Part shown: positions 18,047 to 25,787 of the stretch, one piece after another
How the letters are laid out: every line of letters starts with the position of its first letter
Position numbering within the stretch: the stretch's first letter is position 1
DNA from: PZPK01 sp965230795
GTDB lineage: Bacteria > Pseudomonadota > Gammaproteobacteria > Pseudomonadales > Oleiphilaceae
Length of the DNA stretch: 64,000 nucleotides
Assembly (NCBI GenBank): GCA_965230795.1
Contig: OZ246020.1
Span: 3,472,001-3,536,000, forward strand
Direction: 5' to 3'
Translations under genes and position numbers: made by a program
The notes under the pieces: model-generated
Database searches by the model: none
The model's input: the letters and a program-made list of their open reading frames with translations, nothing else
Told to the model about the DNA's origin: nothing

Positions 18047-18171
18047 CGTACAATACTGATCTCAAGGGATCCAAGGGATCTCAAGGACAGGCACTTTCTT
18101 GAGTTTATCCCGGTCGCGGAATACACTCATCGCTCATCGGCAAAAAGCGTATGTACCAAGGATTAGGTGCT

Positions 18172-19205
18172 ATGACACAACCCCGTTCTGCTCTCGTGTC
18201 TCTGGAAGACACCCCCTACTACCATGTTGTAACCCGTTGCGTTCGCCGCACCTTCCTGTGTGGTGTGAATCACGAAACCGGCCAAAGCTTTGAACACCGA
18301 CGCCAATGGATTGAAGATCGCATCCGGCTGTTGTCGTCCATCTTTGCCGTTGATATCTGCGCCTATGCCGTCATGTCCAATCATGTACACATCGTTCTCA
18401 AGCTGTGTCCGGACGAAGCGGAAGGCTGGACTGAACATGAGGTGATGAACCGCTGGGCCTGCTTGTATAAAGGGCCCACTATTGTCCAGAAAGCCCTGTC
18501 CGATCAGGCCATGCTGGAACATGAACAGTCACTGTTATCTGATTTATTAGCGAACTACCGATCTCGACTGGCATCCCTAAGCTGGTTTATGAAATGCCTG
18601 AATGAACCCATCGCTCGTATGGCCAATCAGGAAGACAATTGCACCGGCCATTTTATGAATACCATCCCTGGTATTCACCCTTTGGGCCAGCTAAAGCTGT
18701 TCAAATTTTTTTCCCGAAAAATTTGTGGGAAGCCCGGTTTAAATCGCAAGCGCTATTGACTGAAGAAGCGCTGCTTTCCTGCATGGCCTATGTCGACCTC
18801 AACCCGGTCCGCGCCGGGATGGCGGAAACACCGGAAGATTCGGCACACACCAGTATCAAGGCACGTTTGAATCCGGAGGTTTCATTGGACCAAACAATGC
18901 ACGAACAAGGCTTGCGACAAAGTCCGCTACAGCTCAAACCCCTTGCCCGATTCGAGGGCCCTGACACGCAACATCACCTGAACGGTATTCTATTCAGCCT
19001 GGAGGATTATCTGGAGCTAGTTGATACCACCGGACGCATTCTCAGAGATGACAAACGCGGCGCCATTCCATTGAACCTGCCACCTATTCCGGAACGCCTC
19101 GGAACCGACCGGAAAACCTGGCTGGCCCAATGCACACAGTTTGAACAACTCTACCGCCAACGCTTTGCCAAACGTCCAAGGCGAGTCGACCGACAAAGCG
19201 CCTAG
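18172..19205 (+). pseudogene. REP-associated tyrosine transposase (RAYT, Y1_Tnp), disrupted
   Basis: The start ATG 18172 (MTQPRSALVSLEDTPYYHVV) has AAGGATTAGG upstream. The Y1 HUH motif is in AYAVMSNHVHIVL, and WFMKCLNEPIARMANQEDNC is the usual central region. The frame should run GHF-WEARFKSQALLTEEALL, but 71 bases (18655-18725) sit between GHF and WEARF, shifting the frame. The first part stops at 18759 in a wrong frame; the second part, in frame from 18726, carries MAYVDLNPVRAGM and the C-terminus to 19205. Remove the insert and a full transposase of roughly 320 aa is restored. It is probably inactive now. Confidence 0.85.
18655..18725. repeat. 71-bp multi-hairpin element inserted in the RAYT gene
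   Basis: Four consecutive small palindromes fill the insert: GAATACC/GGTATTC (18657-18676), CCC-TTT-GGG (18678-18686), CAGCT/AGCTG (18688-18699) and AAATTTTT/AAAAATTT (18703-18724). The boundaries are defined by the interrupted GHF|WEARF junction. It looks like a REP or small MITE-like repeat. No second copy was found by eye in this window. Confidence 0.7.
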
Positions 19206-19369
19206 CCAAATCTCAAGAACATAAACGAATCAGACAGGCTCTGAGGATCGCGCTTGCCTGAAACTCACTGGATAGAGCGAATTTCAGGAACACAAACACG
19301 GTATCGCAACAGAATTGAACGTGAAGGGATTTAGCGTGCTTAAAACGAGAGGAAGGTCTGTTACTTCTA

Positions 19370-19915
19370 TCAGTCAGTGCCTGTCCCTATATTTTTGTCT
19401 CGCTCTTCGGTTGCCGCAAGTATTGAAAGAATATATTCAGCTTTTTCGCGTACATGTTCGTTTTCGTGATTTTTTGCCGCTAGAATGATAGAAGAGACCT
19501 CATCACCATCACATAGCTCAGAATAAATGAGTTGGTCGATTACACCGATACCCCAGTTTTGAATACCTTGATCTTCATGAGCAAGAAACTCCGGAACCCA
19601 TTTTAACGCTCTACGGTCTGCGACAACTCGAAGAAGTTCAACCGCGTCTCTTTTGGTTTGAACATCTTCTTCTTTTTTGAATATTCGATAACACTCTTCC
19701 ATCGAACTATATGGATGAAGCTGCCAAAGGACGCCTCTTAAAAGTTCACTGCCCGCGCCGCCTGAGACATAGTACCTGACGGCCTCTTTGAGGAAGTCTT
19801 TACCAAGTAATATTTCTATTGCTTCGCGGGCTTTATCGCTTGATGAGCTTTCCTGTCCATGTTCATCAATACAACCAATTTCTCTGGCGATGTTTGCCCA
19901 GTTATCTAAATTCAT
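19370..19915 (-). CDS. HEAT-repeat-like cassette protein, probably truncated at its C-terminus
   Basis: 181 aa from ATG 19915 (MNLDNWANIAREIG), 16 bases after the attC boundary, a normal position for a cassette gene. Helical repeats are visible (TKRDAVELLRVVADRRAL; IQNWGIGVIDQLIYSE; HVREKAEYILSILAA), suggesting a HEAT-like binding scaffold. The last residues IGTGTD are encoded by the RAYT end motif GGGACAGGCAC, so the original C-terminus and its attC seem to have been lost. The gene is AT-rich, unlike the flanking core. Function unknown. Confidence 0.6.
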   Translation of the reverse strand: MNLDNWANIAREIGCIDEHGQESSSSDKAREAIEILLGKDFLKEAVRYYVSGGAGSELLRGVLWQLHPYSSMEECYRIFKKEEDVQTKRDAVELLRVVADRRALKWVPEFLAHEDQGIQNWGIGVIDQLIYSELCDGDEVSSIILAAKNHENEHVREKAEYILSILAATEERDKNIGTGTD

Positions 19916-19930
19916 ACAATCTCTCTTGGT

Positions 19931-20000
19931 GCATAACGCCCGGCTTTGCGGCGTGCCGGAGCGCAGCGTAGGCACGTCCGACAACAGCCGATTGTTATGC
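19931..20000 (-). other. attC site (integron cassette recombination site)
   Basis: GCATAAC (19931-19937) and GTTATGC (19994-20000) are exact complements and enclose about 56 bases that fold back: GGCTTTG with CAACAGCC and GGCGTGCC with GGCACGTCC, around an AGCGCAGCG loop. The 70-base length, paired ends and place between two cassette genes are as expected for attC. The ends depart from strict GTTRRRY at one base. The same GTTATGC core occurs at the attI side (22017-22023), so this attC closes the restriction-modification cassette. Confidence 0.85.
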
Positions 20001-20017
20001 CAACCCTCTTAACTACG

Positions 20018-20869
20018 CTACACTGGTGAAAATAGTGTTTGAGGTGAAATTTTCGACTCAAGCGCATTTAGGATTTGCTGTAGTTCAACTTTTGCTTCGG
20101 CCTGCAACCCCAAGCATTGGCCAATTCCATCTGCATCTGTACTCAGCCGGCTTTCCATTGATATTGCATATTCTGATGATTCTTGCTCAGAAATGCTGTA
20201 TGCATGAAAATGCATAGGGTCGCCAATCTTTGCTGGATTGCTTAAATGCGCAAAGTTGAACTCCTTTGTCATATAATCCAACAACTTATCTTGGACGATC
20301 AAAACAAGTTTTTTATTGACATGCTCGAACGTGTGAATCTTATGGTGCATCTGAACCAAAATAGTCTTTGCCGTCATTTTCCAGTTCATGCCAAAAGATT
20401 TTTTGGAATCCTCACCATTTCCTTCTTGGTCTATATCCAACTCTTTCAGAAGGCGCTGCCGTTCAGGCCAAACTGTGCCAGTTGTATCAAGTGTTTGTAG
20501 TTCAATTCCGACGAAATCCTTCACCTTTCCATTTTTTGCAGAAACCAAGAAGTAATCAACGCTACCGCCTGGAATTGATACTTCCGGGATAATATGCAAC
20601 TCATTTCCCGGCTCATGCGTGGTCAATAAGTGAAGGCAATCAGTAAATATCTTACGTTTGTCAATTAACCTCGTAGGGCAAATAATTATTGGATTCTTTT
20701 CTTTGCCATACAAAACAGTACAAGTTCCAATCGAAATTTCCGGATTACTTTTTCTGACCTTGTAACAGGTCTTACCTAAAAATGGGCATTGTTGCTCATC
20801 CACAATAGTCTGCCAGTTTTCATTGGCGACTTTAGTAGAATGGCCAAACAGTTCCAAAACCTTACTCAT
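20018..20869 (-). CDS. NotI-family type II restriction endonuclease
   Basis: 283 aa from ATG 20869, whose ATGA overlaps the methyltransferase stop. NotI-type enzymes bind an iron through four Cys and have a PD-(D/E)xK-fold site with Gln in the last place. Here four Cys lie at about 28, 35, 50 and 64 (CPFLGKTC...GTC...IIC). The catalytic candidates are E96 and D105 (PEVSIPGGSVDYFL) and E123/Q125 (VGIELQ). KVRKSNPEISIGTC matches the NotI-like N-terminal region. It should cut DNA left unmethylated by its partner; whether the site is GCGGCCGC cannot be read from sequence. It ends 18 bases before the attC. Confidence 0.8.
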   Translation of the reverse strand: MSKVLELFGHSTKVANENWQTIVDEQQCPFLGKTCYKVRKSNPEISIGTCTVLYGKEKNPIIICPTRLIDKRKIFTDCLHLLTTHEPGNELHIIPEVSIPGGSVDYFLVSAKNGKVKDFVGIELQTLDTTGTVWPERQRLLKELDIDQEGNGEDSKKSFGMNWKMTAKTILVQMHHKIHTFEHVNKKLVLIVQDKLLDYMTKEFNFAHLSNPAKIGDPMHFHAYSISEQESSEYAISMESRLSTDADGIGQCLGLQAEAKVELQQILNALESKISPQTLFSPV

Positions 20870-21984
20870 AAAAGCGACCAACTCCGTTCTTCGGACATAT
20901 AAAGATATTGTTTGGATATATCAATACCAATGGATTTTCTATTTAACTGTTTCGCTACCAAAAGAGTCGTTCCGGTGCCACAAAAAGGGTCTAACACAAT
21001 CCCATCTTCTGGGCATGTGGCTAAAATTGGAATCCTACACAAATCCTCTGGGTATGGCGCAAAGTGCGCATCTCGTTTTTGCGTATCCTCTGGAATAATG
21101 TCCCATACATCTGTTGGTTTGCTTCCCTTTGGATGGTATTTAAGAAAATAAAAACCCTTGTCTCGTAGCTCTTTTGCACGGCCAGAAACCTTCTCTTTGT
21201 CCGAGTGCGTAGATCGTTGTTGCCCCCGAATAACCATCCTAAAGTCTGACAGCCTGCCTTCTGCAACATCAGATAAGATGCCATCTAGGGCTTCACGAGC
21301 CAATAACTTTTCTTCATCGCTTAAAGCTGTTGATAATTCTATTTGACGCTTGTAGCGAACTCCTGAAACACCTGTTGCTGAAACTACTGCCCCGTTTACA
21401 ATCTTTGTTTGGCGAGGTTTAGATCTTATCGAGTCGGCGTCATAGTAGTACTTATTTTTTTTAACAAAATGGAATACATTCTCATGAACATTGCCAAGGC
21501 GATCTTTAGTATTATCCATACCGCTCTTTACTTTGTTCCATATGACGCTATTCCTAAGAATCCATCCTTGGTTATCGGTAAGTTCAAATGCCACACGCCA
21601 AGGAATCCCAAGTAGCTTCTTGGCTTTGTATGAGTCACCTATGTTGAGCCAGAACGACCCATCATCTTTTAGAACACGCTTTAGCTCTAGAAAAATAGCG
21701 CATAAATCTTTAACGAAGTCTCGATAATCCGACTCTAAGCCAATCCCACCGTTGTCGTACTCTCTCTTGCCCCAATATGGGGGTGAGGTTACTACACAAT
21801 CTATTGATGAATCTGGGAGTTCTTTAAGAACACCTAGTGCATCGCCAAGCATCAGCAATGGCGATGTCGTTGAACTGCTCTTGTACTCTTCCAGTCTCTC
21901 CGAGAAACCATTTTCGATAATTCCTCGTTCACTAAGAAAAGGTGATTCTTTTGCTTTCTGCATAATTCTCTCTGTTAGAGCCAT
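20866..21984 (-). CDS. Type II DNA methyltransferase, SPPY type (probably N4-cytosine)
   Basis: 372 aa, ATG 21984. Catalytic motif IV is TSPPYW (residues 66-71) and the SAM motif I LDPFCGTGTT is near 331-340, so the order is IV-then-I, the beta class. SPPY with a following W is common in m4C methylases. Other visible parts are IGLESDYRDFVKDL, FWLNIGDSYKAKK and WNKVKSGMDNTKDRLGNVHE. It protects host DNA from the coupled NotI-like nuclease. It is the first gene after the attI core, with about 33 bases between them. The gene is clearly more AT-rich than the core genome. Confidence 0.88.
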   Translation of the reverse strand: MALTERIMQKAKESPFLSERGIIENGFSERLEEYKSSSTTSPLLMLGDALGVLKELPDSSIDCVVTSPPYWGKREYDNGGIGLESDYRDFVKDLCAIFLELKRVLKDDGSFWLNIGDSYKAKKLLGIPWRVAFELTDNQGWILRNSVIWNKVKSGMDNTKDRLGNVHENVFHFVKKNKYYYDADSIRSKPRQTKIVNGAVVSATGVSGVRYKRQIELSTALSDEEKLLAREALDGILSDVAEGRLSDFRMVIRGQQRSTHSDKEKVSGRAKELRDKGFYFLKYHPKGSKPTDVWDIIPEDTQKRDAHFAPYPEDLCRIPILATCPEDGIVLDPFCGTGTTLLVAKQLNRKSIGIDISKQYLYMSEERSWSLL

Positions 21985-22016
21985 TTAGGCTGGAATCTAC
22001 TCTGTGCCTCAAAGGG

Positions 22017-22023
22017 GCATAAC
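22017..22023 (-). other. attI/first-cassette junction core GTTATGC
   Basis: On the - strand the sequence reads GTTATGCC here, identical to the 3' core of the attC at 19931. It sits between the divergent integrase and the first cassette gene, where attI is expected. The recombination point would be between G and TT. The full attI extent cannot be set by eye. Confidence 0.65.
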
Positions 22024-22034
22024 ATTTGTATAGT

Positions 22035-22156
22035 AAGACCCCCCTCATTTTCCCGCTCGTGTTTTTACCAATATTCTTCAAATAACTTTATGTTTTATTT
22101 GTAAAAAAAACGCGAGCAGCTGTTTTAGGGTTGGTGTGCATATAAGGGGGGTCTTC
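22035..22156. repeat. Nested inverted repeats in the attI-intI region
   Basis: AAGACCCCCC (22035-22044) pairs with GGGGGGTCTT (22147-22156). Inside it, GCTCGTGTTTTTAC (22055-22068) pairs, with one mismatch and an A-run length difference, with 22101-22117. The loop is strongly AT-rich. Transcribed or single-stranded, the region could fold into one long cruciform of about 122 bases. This is not a standard attI feature. Confidence 0.7.
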
Positions 22157-22235
22157 TATGCACATGCCCCTTTTTTCTATCTTGCTGTTTCTAATGAAAT
22201 TATTCCATACACAAGAGACAAAAGTGCGCACGGCT

Positions 22236-22270
22236 TTGCTTTTTTCGCTTATAACTGTATATTCATACAG
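22236..22270 (+). promoter_or_regulatory. intI promoter with perfect LexA box
   Basis: CTGTATATTCATACAG (22255-22270) matches the SOS box CTGT-N8-ACAG exactly. A possible -35 TTGCTT (22236-22241) and -10 TATATT (22258-22263), 16 bases apart, put the -10 inside the box, so LexA would block transcription. The intI start follows 25 bases later. SOS control of integron integrases is established for Vibrio and class 1 integrons. Confidence 0.85.
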
Positions 22271-22294
22271 TTATATTTTGACATGGAGGTTGAT

Positions 22295-23257
22295 ATGGCG
22301 AGCGCGTTTTTGGAACAAGTCCGAAATAACATCCGGCTACGAGGCTACTCATTTAAAACGGAAAAAAGTTATGTGTACTGGATTCGCCAGTTTATTATTT
22401 TCAACAACAAGGCTCACCCCAAAGAGCTGGGATCTGAAGAGGTTAAGGCCTTTTTGAGCTACCTTGCCATTGACAGAGCGGTCGCAGTAAATACGCAGAA
22501 AGTAGCGCTCAATGCACTGGTGTTCATGTATGAAAAAGTCTTGAAACATCCCCTGGGTGAGCTTGATTTTTCCCTGGCACGTCGACAGCGAAGTTTACCC
22601 ACTGTTCTGCAAGAAAATGAGGTACAAGAAATCCTGAGGCAATTGGATGGGCGCAACAAAGTTATTGTCTCGCTCATGTACGGTAGCGGACTTCGCGTTT
22701 CCGAGACTCTGAATCTCCGCGTGCAGGACATCGATTTTCAACGCTCTTCACTTCGAATCATCGATTCCAAGGGTAAAAAGGACAGAGTTACCCTGCTGTG
22801 CCAGAGCTTGCACGAAGATCTTCATGGCTTGATTCGATCATCTGTGCTGTTGCAAAAGCAAGATAATCTCAGAGGAATTGGTTGTTCAATGCCTACTGCC
22901 CTGGGTAAGAAGTACCCCCAGGCATATCGTTCTCCGCAATGGGCGTTTCTGTTTCCATCACACAATACCTGTATTCATCCGCATTCCGGGATTGTGTGCA
23001 GGCACCATCTGCACCCCAGTGTAGTACGCAAAGCATTGGGAAAAGCCGTGAGATCTGCAGGAATTGTCAAGCGAGTGACCTGCCATACCTTCCGTCATAG
23101 TTTCGCGACACATATGCTCGCCCATGGCGCGGATATCCGCACTGTGCAGGACCTGCTGGGGCACAATGATGTGAAAACGACTCAAATATACACGCATATC
23201 ATCGGCCAACATTTTGCGGGGACCCCAAGCCCCCTGTCGCGTTTAAACGTGCGTTAA
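22295..23257 (+). CDS. intI: Integron integrase (tyrosine recombinase)
   Basis: 320 aa from ATG 22295, with GGAGG 5 bases upstream; the longer frame to 22136 runs through the promoter and is rejected. Catalytic residues are R134 (YGSGLRVSE), H264-x-x-R267 (HTFRHSF), H290 and Y299 (TTQIYTHI). The IntI-specific insert is present (about 205-250, with KKYPQAYRSPQW and a GIVCRHHLHPSVVRKAL segment) and distinguishes it from XerC/D. It recombines attI with folded attC sites to capture and shuffle cassettes. The gene looks intact and reads away from the array. Confidence 0.95.
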   Translation: MASAFLEQVRNNIRLRGYSFKTEKSYVYWIRQFIIFNNKAHPKELGSEEVKAFLSYLAIDRAVAVNTQKVALNALVFMYEKVLKHPLGELDFSLARRQRSLPTVLQENEVQEILRQLDGRNKVIVSLMYGSGLRVSETLNLRVQDIDFQRSSLRIIDSKGKKDRVTLLCQSLHEDLHGLIRSSVLLQKQDNLRGIGCSMPTALGKKYPQAYRSPQWAFLFPSHNTCIHPHSGIVCRHHLHPSVVRKALGKAVRSAGIVKRVTCHTFRHSFATHMLAHGADIRTVQDLLGHNDVKTTQIYTHIIGQHFAGTPSPLSRLNVR

Positions 23258-23406
23258 CAGCAGTTATTTCGCACACAAATGGGGGCATCCCATTCTTTGA
23301 TTAACCGCCGGCAAATCATCAAAGTCCGCTCACTTCGTGGTTTACGTTGACCACCTGCCTATTGCCGACTAGAGTTGCTGAAAGCACACCACAGAAGGAA
23401 CCCGAG

Positions 23407-24225
23407 GTGGTCATCACGTCCCGATTCAAGACCCGCATTTCTATGACGCATATCTTCACCTGCACCTGCATACTTTCCAGTTGGCTATTAAGTAGCGCGA
23501 GCGTCCATGCTGAAGATGACAGTCAGAAAAAGCTGAATATCGCATTTACCTTTTCCCTGCCACCCTATCTGAATGCGGATCACCAGTCCGGCGTTGAATA
23601 CGAAATTATCGCGGCGGCGCTGAATGCGGCAGGCCTGTCGGTGGACTCGGTCGTCAATGTACACTACCGCCGAGCCATGCAACTAATTGAACAGGGTTCG
23701 ATCGACGCCATCGTCTCTAACTTGAACAATCACAGTTACGACTCACTCTCTGTTCCCCTGTATCCCAGTAAGACGACTCTCAGCTATGTGGATTGCGCGA
23801 TCACGAAAGCCTCCCGCAACATCAAGCTGGATACCGTCGACGACTATCAGGAATTAAGCATTTGGGCCTTCAAGTCCGCCAGCGAAGTGCTGGGGCGGGC
23901 ATTCAAAGATATGACACAGAAAAACCCAAATTACACGGAGGATTATAACCAGAGCCTGCAAACACAGGTGCTGAGCATGGGACGCATTGATGTAGCCATC
24001 TCGGATCGCAATATTTTTGTCGCGCGGATTGACCCGGAATCAGGTCTGAACAAAGCGGATTTTCACTTTCACCCTATCACCGACCCCACTCCCAGAACAC
24101 TGCGATTTGCCAAGGCTGATTTGGCTGAGCAATTCAACCGAGGCTTACAGATGCTGAAAAATAACGGTCAATACACTGCCCTATTGGAAAAACATGCGAA
24201 GCAATACCACACCCGTTGCGAGTAG
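23407..24225 (+). CDS. Periplasmic binding protein, SBP_bac_3-like, stand-alone
   Basis: 272 aa. I choose GTG 23407, 7 bases after AAGGA, giving a signal peptide with basic N-region and the core FTCTCILSSWLLSSASVHA; ATG 23443 is the alternative. The mature part reads KLNIAFTFSLPPYLNADHQSG, VHYRRAMQLIEQGSIDAIV and SMGRIDVAISDR, as in amino-acid-type PBPb proteins. No transport genes adjoin. It converges with the next binding protein, 6 bases apart. Ligand unknown. Confidence 0.72.
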   Translation: MVITSRFKTRISMTHIFTCTCILSSWLLSSASVHAEDDSQKKLNIAFTFSLPPYLNADHQSGVEYEIIAAALNAAGLSVDSVVNVHYRRAMQLIEQGSIDAIVSNLNNHSYDSLSVPLYPSKTTLSYVDCAITKASRNIKLDTVDDYQELSIWAFKSASEVLGRAFKDMTQKNPNYTEDYNQSLQTQVLSMGRIDVAISDRNIFVARIDPESGLNKADFHFHPITDPTPRTLRFAKADLAEQFNRGLQMLKNNGQYTALLEKHAKQYHTRCE

Positions 24226-24231
24226 CTGTGA

Positions 24232-24996
24232 CTACTTTTCAGCTTCGACCTGCAAGTGATAGCGTTTTCGCAAGGTATCGATCAAAGCCTTCTCTTCTCT
24301 CATAAATCGGTTAAAGGCCTGCACGACATCGTGTCGTTTGATACTGGAAAGATAATACTGCCCGCGGGTATGGGCTCGACTGGCATCGAACACCAGGGCA
24401 TTGGCTTGCTTCATCTGCTCTCGAAGATAATACTGCCCGACCGCGACGTTGAAGTAGACCGCCTGAATACGCTTGGCCATGGCCATTCGAATCAAGTCGC
24501 CAATCTCCGTTGCTTCGACCAGACCTTGTCCCTGACCAATACTATCCTGTAGATCCTGACTCAGGGTGAATCCACGCACGGTACCAATAAACTCAAACTT
24601 GCGGTCAAGCCGACCTGCGTATTCGGGACGCACCAGCAGCCCATCTACATAATCCAGAATAGGATCACTGTAGCGAAGGTTTTTACCGGCCTTATCATGC
24701 GCCGCCCAGTTGGGATGATCAGGAAATTTCAGGTCCACCCGCCCGGAGAGGAACTCCAAAAACAGGCGTTTGACCGGTAAGGGCCGGTATTCAATCTCCA
24801 GTTTCTCATGCTCTGCAAAGGCGTCCAGCAGTTCACGACCGAAGCCCTTGTACGTGCCATTCTCAACGCTCCACAAGGGCATAAAGTCGATGTCTTCAAC
24901 CGCAACGACCAAGGGCTCAGCGGATGTAGGCAGAGATCCGAGCAAGATACAGATCAGAATGCAGGCATGCACAATACGCGAAGACACCAGATACAC
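24232..24996 (-). CDS. Periplasmic binding protein, SBP_bac_3-like, stand-alone
   Basis: 254 aa, GTG start at 24996 close to GGAAGAG. The signal peptide is VHACILICILLGSLPTSA. The mature region shows LVVAVEDIDFMPLWSVENG, YKGFGRELLDAFA, LFLEFLSGRVDLKFPDHPNW and RIQAVYFNVAVGQYYL, the two-lobe PBPb layout. It is only distantly similar to the other two such proteins in the window. No permease or ATPase lies nearby, so it may be a sensor-type or orphan protein. Confidence 0.72.
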   Translation of the reverse strand: MYLVSSRIVHACILICILLGSLPTSAEPLVVAVEDIDFMPLWSVENGTYKGFGRELLDAFAEHEKLEIEYRPLPVKRLFLEFLSGRVDLKFPDHPNWAAHDKAGKNLRYSDPILDYVDGLLVRPEYAGRLDRKFEFIGTVRGFTLSQDLQDSIGQGQGLVEATEIGDLIRMAMAKRIQAVYFNVAVGQYYLREQMKQANALVFDASRAHTRGQYYLSSIKRHDVVQAFNRFMREEKALIDTLRKRYHLQVEAEK

Positions 24997-25111
24997 GCTC
25001 TTCCAAAAAAGGGGGCACTGTTTTACAGACTAGTGTGTTGTCGTTGGCTCCGCCAGAGAGATTCTGAATTGGAGCCGAGATTATTTGTCAGACGAGACAG
25101 CGTGTTGGTGC

Positions 25112-25732
25112 TCACACCCAGCCGCTGGTGGCTTTGGCAAGAAAGGTTTTGACGGGCATCCCTTTCGGTACAGTCAGGTGGCCATCGATGATCAGGGCCG
25201 CCATACCATGCACCAGTGACCAGGCACCCTGAGTGCGTATTGCGCACAGGTCATCGTCGTTGATCAATCTGGCAAATTCACTTTCCAGCAGAGCGTAGGG
25301 ATATGAACTTGCCAGCTTCAACTCGTCTGACAGGTGCGTTGCCCCCTGGGCTTTTTGCGGCCCCGTCACCTGGGTTTGCGACAACATCATTCGATACAGC
25401 GGTGCGTTGGCGATGGCGAACTCGATATAGGCTGTGCCATATTCGAGAATCCGCTCGGAGGCGTCCAGTTCCTCCGGAACCGCTTCCATGCGTTCTGCAA
25501 GCGCGCGAAATCCAGCCGCAGCGATGGATTGGAACAGCTCGGTTTTGTTTTTGAAATGGGCGTAGGGCGCCATATGACTGACCCCGACTTCAGCCGCCAG
25601 CGTACGCAGGGAAAGGGCTTCAATGCCTTTTTCTTTTAATAAATGAATGGCGGCTGAGATCAATGCCGCTTTCAGGTCACCGTGATGATAGCGGGAATGG
25701 CTCACGTCGTGCTTCCAATTGCAATCAGCCAT
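25112..25732 (-). CDS. TetR-family regulator
   Basis: 206 aa. The N-terminal HTH is unmistakable: HGDLKAALISAAIHLLKEKG, then LSLRTLAAEVGVSHMAPYAHF and FKNKTELFQSIAAAGF. The C-terminal ligand domain (ILEYGTAYIEFAIANAPLYRMML; GAWSLVHGMAALIIDGHL) matches the WHG/TetR_C_13 group. The target is not evident; it could act on the START-like gene just upstream on the same strand or on itself. Confidence 0.9.
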   Translation of the reverse strand: MADCNWKHDVSHSRYHHGDLKAALISAAIHLLKEKGIEALSLRTLAAEVGVSHMAPYAHFKNKTELFQSIAAAGFRALAERMEAVPEELDASERILEYGTAYIEFAIANAPLYRMMLSQTQVTGPQKAQGATHLSDELKLASSYPYALLESEFARLINDDDLCAIRTQGAWSLVHGMAALIIDGHLTVPKGMPVKTFLAKATSGWV

Positions 25733-25787
25733 GCCGGCTGCGGGTTAATCAAGAGAAAAAACATACCAGCATCTCGGTGTATCGCAA

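Larger units (their letters stand above)
18080..19384 (+). mobile_element. RAYT unit bounded by inverted GGACAGGCAC motifs
   Basis: GGACAGGCAC at 18085-18094 (inside a CTCAAG...CTTGAG hairpin, 18080-18103) faces GTGCCTGTCC at 19376-19385. Between them lies a broken REP-associated tyrosine transposase. Such units are typical RAYT/REP arrangements. The right end forms the last codons of the HEAT-like ORF, so the unit appears to have inserted into the cassette array. Confidence 0.55.

Noticed and set aside
18639..19205. A separate 188-aa protein
   Set aside because: It is the back half of the RAYT gene read through the insert; only the part after 18726 is in the native frame.
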